Positions 33,697-38,268 of a stretch of 38,268 bases of DNA are shown here, one piece after another. The DNA comes from Fidelibacterota bacterium (lineage in GTDB: Bacteria; Pseudomonadota; Alphaproteobacteria; Rhodospirillales; Rhodospirillaceae): contig CANISR010000012.1 of assembly GCA_947470105.1 (NCBI GenBank), positions 1 through 38,268 on the forward strand, in the 5' to 3' direction. The position numbers and the translations under genes are program-made. Below the pieces are notes generated by a model. That model did not search any database, had not been told where the DNA came from, and saw only the letters and a list, made by a program, of their open reading frames with translations. Numbering within the stretch: position 1 is the stretch's first letter; every line of letters starts with the position of its first letter.

Positions 33697-34535
33697 ATGC
33701 TGAACGTGACGGCCCCTAAAGCAGCTTTACTCACGATGGTACTGGCCGTCGCCTTGACGCCCCTGGCGCCGTCGCGGGCAACCGCGCAGGAGCTGCGGGA
33801 ACTGACGACCGATCGGCCGGACCAGACCGAAAGCCCCAGTTCCGTGGACAAGGGGCACTTCCAGGTCGAGATGGACTTTTTCACGATGAGCAGCGACCGC
33901 ACCCGCGAGGCCGGGCGCGACCTGCGGACCACCAGCTACGGCGTCATGCCGGTCAATTTCAAATATGGCCTGACCGACAATTCGGACATCCAGGTGATAT
34001 TCGACAGCTATCAGCACAGCCAGACCAAGGACATCGCTACCGGGCGCGTACTCGCCAAAACCCGCGGCGCCGGCGACCTGACCATCCGCTACAATACAAT
34101 TTCTTCGGCAACGACGGCGGCAATGCTCTCGGCGTAATGCCGTTTATCAAGCTGCCGACCAATTCGAATGGTGTAGGCAACAAGCGCGTCGAGGGCGGCG
34201 TCATCGTTGCTTATGCCATCGAGCTTGGCGGGGGTGCGGGTCTCGGGCTGATGACCGAGGTGGACTTCCTGCGCAACGACACCGACACAGGATATACGGC
34301 GACCTTCGTCAACTCGGCGACTGTGGGCTTCGACTTGACCTCTCGTATTGGCGCCTATGTGGAACTGTTTTCCGCCAAAAGCACCCAGCCCGGAGCGCAG
34401 TGGGAAGTCCAAGCCGACGCTGGCGTCAGCTTTGCCATATCACCCACCGCGGCTCTCGATCTCGGCGTCAACGTGGGCGTCACCAAGGCCGCACCGGATA
34501 TCGGCCCGTTTATCGGTCTCTCGGTGAAATTTTAG
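33697..34535 (+). pseudogene. Outer-membrane transporter-like protein (Phenol_MetA_deg type), frameshifted
   Basis: Two frames together make an outer-membrane beta-barrel of about 279 residues. The first has a signal peptide, then ELTTDRPDQTESPSSVDKGHFQVEMDFF and YGLTDNSDIQVIF, as in the PF13557 family near aromatic-degradation clusters. It runs off frame after GAGDLTIRY near 34094. The other frame continues without gap as NFFGNDGGNALG, MPFIKLPTN... to the terminal strand IGLSVKF, ending in Phe as barrels do. One missing base in CTACAATACAAT explains it. The rest looks under normal coding constraint, so the break is recent or a sequence error. Confidence 0.75.
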
Positions 34536-34628
34536 GCCGGGGAAGTTTTAGGCGAATTTCAAAGCCAGGGTCCGCCGCATTTGCCCAATCGGGCTGACCC
34601 TGCGGCATTTATTCAACAGGAGGCTTCC

Positions 34629-36364
34629 TTGCTTCAGAACACACGTATATTCGTCCGGCTCATCGCCCTCATCGCGGTGCTGCTGGCTTTCATGCTCGCT
34701 ATCGCCGTCGACGGTATCACCGCCATGTCGGGCATGCGCGACAGCATCAAAACCCTCTATGAAGAGCGGGCCGTGCCCCTGGTGCAGATCGCCGAAATCT
34801 TGGATCTGTTGAACGATGACCGCACCGATGTGCACGCGGTCGCCACGGTCTCTGATCCGGCCAAGCTGGCCGAGATCGACGGAAAATCGCCGCCACCGAC
34901 AAGGATATCGATGAGGGATGGAAGGCCTATCTCGGCAGTTCCATCACGCCGGAAGAGAAGAAGCTGGCGGACATCGCTGAAAAGGCGAAAAGCGACTATC
35001 GGGCCGTCGCCCGCAAAGTGATCGCTGCAGCGCGCACGGGAAATGCCGCACAGCTCGCGCAGCTGGAATTGCAGGATGCCGAGGTTGCATTCGACAAGGT
35101 CAACGGGTCGTTCGACGCCTTGAAGCAGTTTCAAGCAGACTTGGCGAAAGAGGAATTCGAGAAGGCCAACGCCAACTTTACCAGCGACAGCCGCACCTTG
35201 TTCGGCATTCTCGCCGCGGCTCTGATCTGCGGCGCTGCGCTCGCGCTGATGATCGGGCGTTCCATCGCGCAGCCGCTCAATCAGATCATTCAAGTGATGA
35301 ACGAACTTACCAACGGGAATCTGAGTGTTGACGTCACCGGAACGGATCGCGGGGACGAGGTCGGCGATGTCAGCCGCGCGGTCTCGGTTTTCAAGACCGG
35401 CCTCGGCGAGACCGAGCGGCTCCGGCAGCAGCAGGGCGAACTGAGCGCCAGGGCGGACGCCGAACGTAAACAGGCGTTGCTCGATATGGCCGATGAATTC
35501 GAGAATGCCGTCGGCGGCATGGTGAAGGGCGTGGCGGCCTCCGCGACGGAGATGCAGGCGACCGCCCAAGCTCTGGCCGCTTCGTCCTAGCTGACCAAAG
35601 GACAGGCTGGCGCCGTGGCGGCGGCGGCCGAAAACACCAGGCACAACGTTCATACGGTCGCGGCCGCGACGGAAGAACTGTCGGCCTCCTTCCGCGAGAT
35701 CAACGAGCGTGTCGCGGAATCGACCCAGATCATCGGACAGGCTGTCTCCCAAACCCAAAGCACGTCCCAGCAGGTCGCGAGCCTGGAAGATGCCGCAAAC
35801 CGCATCGGCACAGTTGTCGGCTTGATCACCGATGTGGCCGAACAGACCAACCTGCTGGCCCTTAACGCCACCATCGAGGCGGCGCGTGCGGGCGACGCCG
35901 GCAAGGGTTTCGCGGTGGTGGCATCGGAGGTGAAGGTTCTCGCCTCTCAAACCGCCAAGGCCACCAACGAGATCCGCACCCAGATCCAGGCCATTCAGGA
36001 CGCCACCCGTATGTCGTCCCAGGCCATTGCCGAAATCTCCCGGACCATCGGCCGGGTCAACGAGATATCGACCAGCATCGCGGCGGCCGTCGAAGAGCAG
36101 ACCGCAGCCACCGGCGAGATTTCACGTAACGTGTCCCAGGCCGCCGAGGGTACGGCCGATGTCACAGCCAATGTGGCGGGCGTTTCGGAGGCAGCGATGT
36201 CGTCGAGCGCCGCGGCGGATCAAGTTCTGACCGCGGCGGGAGAACTCAGCCGCAGCAGCTAAGGACTTTCGGAGCAGGTCAACACCTTCCTCCGCAATGT
36301 GCGCAAAGGCGGTCAAGCCGATGAAGCCGCCACACAAAAGCCCCGGCTGCGGGCCGTAGCATAG
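34629..36364 (+). pseudogene. Methyl-accepting chemotaxis protein with three lesions
   Basis: A chemoreceptor of about 578 codons. TTG start at 34629 behind AGGAGG; helix 1 (IALIAVLLAFMLAIAV); a four-helix-bundle sensor domain; helix 2 (LFGILAAALICGAALALMIG); a HAMP domain; and the signalling domain with the hairpin tip [24 protein letters not shown]. Three lesions are visible: a one-base loss near 34880-34886 (in GACGGAAAATC), TAG at 35588-35590 where Gln is expected, and TAA at 36260-36262 just before the final helix. The frame after each still matches the family to the end at 36364. With three breaks it cannot give a normal receptor. Confidence 0.82.
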
Positions 36365-36434
36365 GGGTCACGACCGGCCGCGGGAAGAATTCCGGCGGCC
36401 GGCCTTCGAGCCGTCGAAAAGCAGCGCCCAAGAC

Positions 36435-36461
36435 AAAGCCCGCCACATTGTGGCGGGCTTT
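36435..36461. terminator. Terminator copy 1 between chemoreceptor and response regulator
   Basis: AAAGCCCGCCAC and its complement make a 12-bp stem around ATT, with A-rich and T-rich flanks, so it can work on both strands. It ends the chemoreceptor gene and the convergent receiver gene. A near-identical copy stands at 37276. Confidence 0.82.
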
Positions 36462-36529
36462 GCTATTTCAGACCTGAGCAGTGTGGCTTAGCCGCCCTTT
36501 ATCCGCCTTCGGCGAATAGCGGCGTCGCG

Positions 36530-36985
36530 TTAGGCAATCTGGAATGCCGCGGCGTCGATCTGGTGATAGCGCCGCTGGTTGAGCGGGAAGGTGCGGCGGC
36601 GGGCCGCGCCGACGGTCATCTGCAGTTTGTTGACGCTGAATGGCTTCACCAGGAAAGCGTTCACGTCCAGGCTGCGGGCGGTACCGGCGACGCTCTCCGA
36701 GGCGAGCCCCGACATCAGCACGACGCACATGTCCGGGCGGAAATTCTTGGCCACTGTCGATGTGCGGATATGGAACAGCATCTCGAGGCCGTTGCCCTCC
36801 GGCATGCAGACGTCGGCGATGACGCAATCGAAGCGCTCGCGGCTGCCGGAGAGCGTCGCAAAAGCTTCGTAGCCGGATCGGGCGACGGACACCTTGGTTG
36901 CACCCAGCCGCTTCAGCAAATGGGACACGCTCTCGACGGTCAATGGGTCGTCATCGACGACGAGCAGATTCATTTCGGCGAGCAT
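36530..36985 (-). CDS. Receiver-only response regulator
   Basis: A 151-residue, CheY-like single-domain response regulator. It has the acidic pocket VVDDDP, phosphoacceptor Asp58 in CVIADVCMPEG, the Ser switch in VVLMSGL and Lys in FLVKPFS. The last 30 residues (RRRTFPLNQRRYHQIDAAAFQIA) form a tail without a known output domain. ATG 36985 is preferred; TTG 36988 and ATG 36973 are alternatives and no strong ribosome-binding site decides. No kinase is adjacent. It is convergent with the broken chemoreceptor and may have belonged with it. Confidence 0.88.
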   Translation of the reverse strand: MLAEMNLLVVDDDPLTVESVSHLLKRLGATKVSVARSGYEAFATLSGSRERFDCVIADVCMPEGNGLEMLFHIRTSTVAKNFRPDMCVVLMSGLASESVAGTARSLDVNAFLVKPFSVNKLQMTVGAARRRTFPLNQRRYHQIDAAAFQIA

Positions 36986-37275
36986 CAAAAGAACTCATAA
37001 GTCGGAGAAGAACGAGCTGCATCTTCGCCGTGCCGCGTCATCAAAGTCTTAAGGGATGGGGCTGGCACGGATTATTTCCGCCCGTTATCTGTTGGGCTGG
37101 AGTCCGCGGCGACATCTACTGCTGGTGCCACTTCCTTCCGTGAATATTGGTCCACGCTGTCTGTTCAACGCCCGGTTCTACCGAACCTTGCGGCTGCTTA
37201 ATCCCCCACGGCCTGGTGCGCGGTGCGGCCGCCGTGAAGCCGAATCGGGCGGGTCTGGCCATTCGCTCAAAAGAC
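36986..37275. other. Gene-free stretch upstream of the receiver gene
   Basis: About 290 bases between the receiver gene and the next terminator. Short frames here show no family resemblance. I found no consensus promoter, tRNA or repeat in it. It must hold the receiver gene's promoter on the minus strand. Confidence 0.45.
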
Positions 37276-37302
37276 AAAGCCCGCCACATCGTGGCGGGCT
37301 TT
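37276..37302. terminator. Terminator copy 2 after the right-hand amidase
   Basis: It has the same 12-bp stem as the copy at 36435 with loop ATC in place of ATT. The similarity extends from AAGAC before the stem to GCT-CTTCAG-like bases after it. It stands 26 bases after the stop of the minus-strand amidase gene and serves it. Confidence 0.8.
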
Positions 37303-37327
37303 GCTGCTTCAGCCGGAGACTCGTTTT

Positions 37328-38268
37328 CTAGTCGCCCTTTACCGTTACGGTGGCGCCGGGCAGGGGCGGGGTGTGGATCGGGCGGCGGCGGGCGTGGGTG
37401 CCTTGCTCGAAGCTGTAGCCCAGGCCCAACAACTTGCCTTCGCTGAATCCCGTGCCGACGAAGGAGATGCCCACCGGCAGATTGTCACCGGTGAAGCCCG
37501 CGGGCACGACGAGGTCCGGCACGCCGGCCAAGCTCACGACGTTGGTACCGGAGGCGCCACCGGCAGCATCACCGCCGCCGGTTGAGGCGATCAGCCCGGT
37601 CCTGCGCGACGAGGTCGGGTAAATGATGGCGTCCAGTTTATTGCTGGCAATGACGCCGTCCACCGTGCCGCGTACAGCGGGCAGGATGTGGTCGCGCACC
37701 ATGGTGTAGCGATAGTCCTGCATGGTGCCGCTGGAAGCTTCCTGCTTGAACAGAGCCCAGCGCACGGGGTTGGGCCGCGCGCCGTCGGGCCGGCTGGTGG
37801 TGAATTTCTCGGCGCGTTCGATCATCTCCTCCAGCGACTTGGGATACTTGGGCCCAAGGGTGGCGAGGTAGGCCTTCATCTGCACGGGAAATTCGGGCCA
37901 GCGCACGGCGTTGTAATACTCGCGGCTGCTCTGCAGCAGCCAGCGGGGATAGTGCACGTCGACGATAGTGGCCCCCGCCTTCTTCATCTGGTCCATGGCG
38001 GAGGTGATGGCCCAGTCGACTTCCGGATCCTGGCCCATGAGGTCGCGGACGATGCCGAGGCGCGCACCCTTGAGCGCCGTGGGATTGAGGTTCTTGGTGT
38101 AGTCCTTCTCGAACTTGCCGGCGCTCGCCTTAGTGGCCTCGTCGGCCGGATCCACGCCCACCATCACCGACAGCATGGCGGCGATGTCCGAGACGTTGCG
38201 CGTCATGGGTCCGCCGGTATCGAAGATCAGCGCCAGCGGAATGATGCCGCTGCGGGACAACAGGCCCA
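37328..38268 (-). CDS. Amidase-signature protein, 5' end outside the window
   Basis: The C-terminal 312 or so residues of an amidase-signature enzyme, open at the window edge. The first complete residues, GLLSRSGIIPLALIFDTGGPMTRNVSDIAAML, are the conserved block just after the catalytic nucleophile, so the Lys-Ser-Ser triad lies outside. The C-terminus has SLAGVPDLVVPAGFTGDNLPVGISFVGTGFSEGKLLGLGYSFEQGTHAR, the usual end. Whether it carries a signal peptide like the amidase at 12149-13849 cannot be seen. Similarity between the two is at family level in the visible part. Confidence 0.92.
   Translation of the reverse strand, partial: GLLSRSGIIPLALIFDTGGPMTRNVSDIAAMLSVMVGVDPADEATKASAGKFEKDYTKNLNPTALKGARLGIVRDLMGQDPEVDWAITSAMDQMKKAGATIVDVHYPRWLLQSSREYYNAVRWPEFPVQMKAYLATLGPKYPKSLEEMIERAEKFTTSRPDGARPNPVRWALFKQEASSGTMQDYRYTMVRDHILPAVRGTVDGVIASNKLDAIIYPTSSRRTGLIASTGGGDAAGGASGTNVVSLAGVPDLVVPAGFTGDNLPVGISFVGTGFSEGKLLGLGYSFEQGTHARRRPIHTPPLPGATVTVKGD

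Noticed and set aside
34629-36364. Programmed frameshift or stop readthrough in the chemoreceptor
   Set aside because: Three separate lesions of different kinds, without a slippery heptamer or downstream structure that I can see, fit decay or error better than recoding.

Overview
The window looks like chromosomal DNA of an alphaproteobacterium. It is GC-rich, with ordinary bacterial operons. Several families and signals point to that class: an alphaproteobacterial type of Crp/Fnr regulator, DUF6491, and sites that match the EcfG general-stress promoter (GGAAC-N16-CGTT). The genus cannot be fixed from sequence alone. I see no rRNA, tRNA, CRISPR array, phage gene or intact insertion sequence.

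Layout. (1) 1-4.3 kb, minus strand: a solitary groEL behind a heat-shock-type promoter and a long leader, an RcnB/glycine-zipper envelope protein, and an OmpA-like lipoprotein translationally coupled to a Crp/Fnr regulator. (2) 4.3-6.3 kb, plus strand: a small XRE-like regulator, a small membrane protein, a gene-free gap and a SAM-dependent methyltransferase. (3) 6.3-13.9 kb, minus strand: a tight four-gene exported operon (PSD/DUF1592-type lipoprotein with CXXCH, DUF1552/HXXSHH protein, three-repeat PF03640 protein, and an unrecognised secreted protein), with a lipoprotein amidase gene upstream. This is the best candidate here for an undescribed system. (4) 14-18 kb: a Rap1a/Tai-like secreted protein, an OmpR/TctE-type two-component pair, a phasin-like protein and a small glutamine-rich disordered protein with a perfect EcfG site. 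(5) 18-27 kb: metY, a metallo-beta-lactamase-like DUF4336 protein with a second perfect EcfG site, an isochorismatase-family hydrolase, a DUF3667 membrane protein, a TMEM175-like channel, small exported proteins, a cupin gene broken by an in-frame TAG, a VOC protein, and ybdD-cstA. (6) 27.3-33.5 kb: a YciI-like protein, a complete branched-chain 2-oxoacid dehydrogenase operon (E1 alpha, E1 beta, E2, E3), a palindromic repeat pair and a MAPEG protein. (7) 33.5-38.3 kb: a decayed outer-membrane protein gene, a chemoreceptor gene with three lesions, a receiver-only response regulator between two near-identical terminators, and a second amidase gene cut by the window end.

Together the genes cover protein folding under heat, general stress, sulfur amino acid synthesis, peptide or pyruvate uptake under starvation (cstA) and branched-chain amino acid breakdown, plus a large share of exported proteins of unknown role. 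Lesions (one frameshift in the outer-membrane protein gene; one frameshift and two stops in the chemoreceptor; one stop in the cupin) suggest local gene decay or sequence error. Reading the original reads would decide which.
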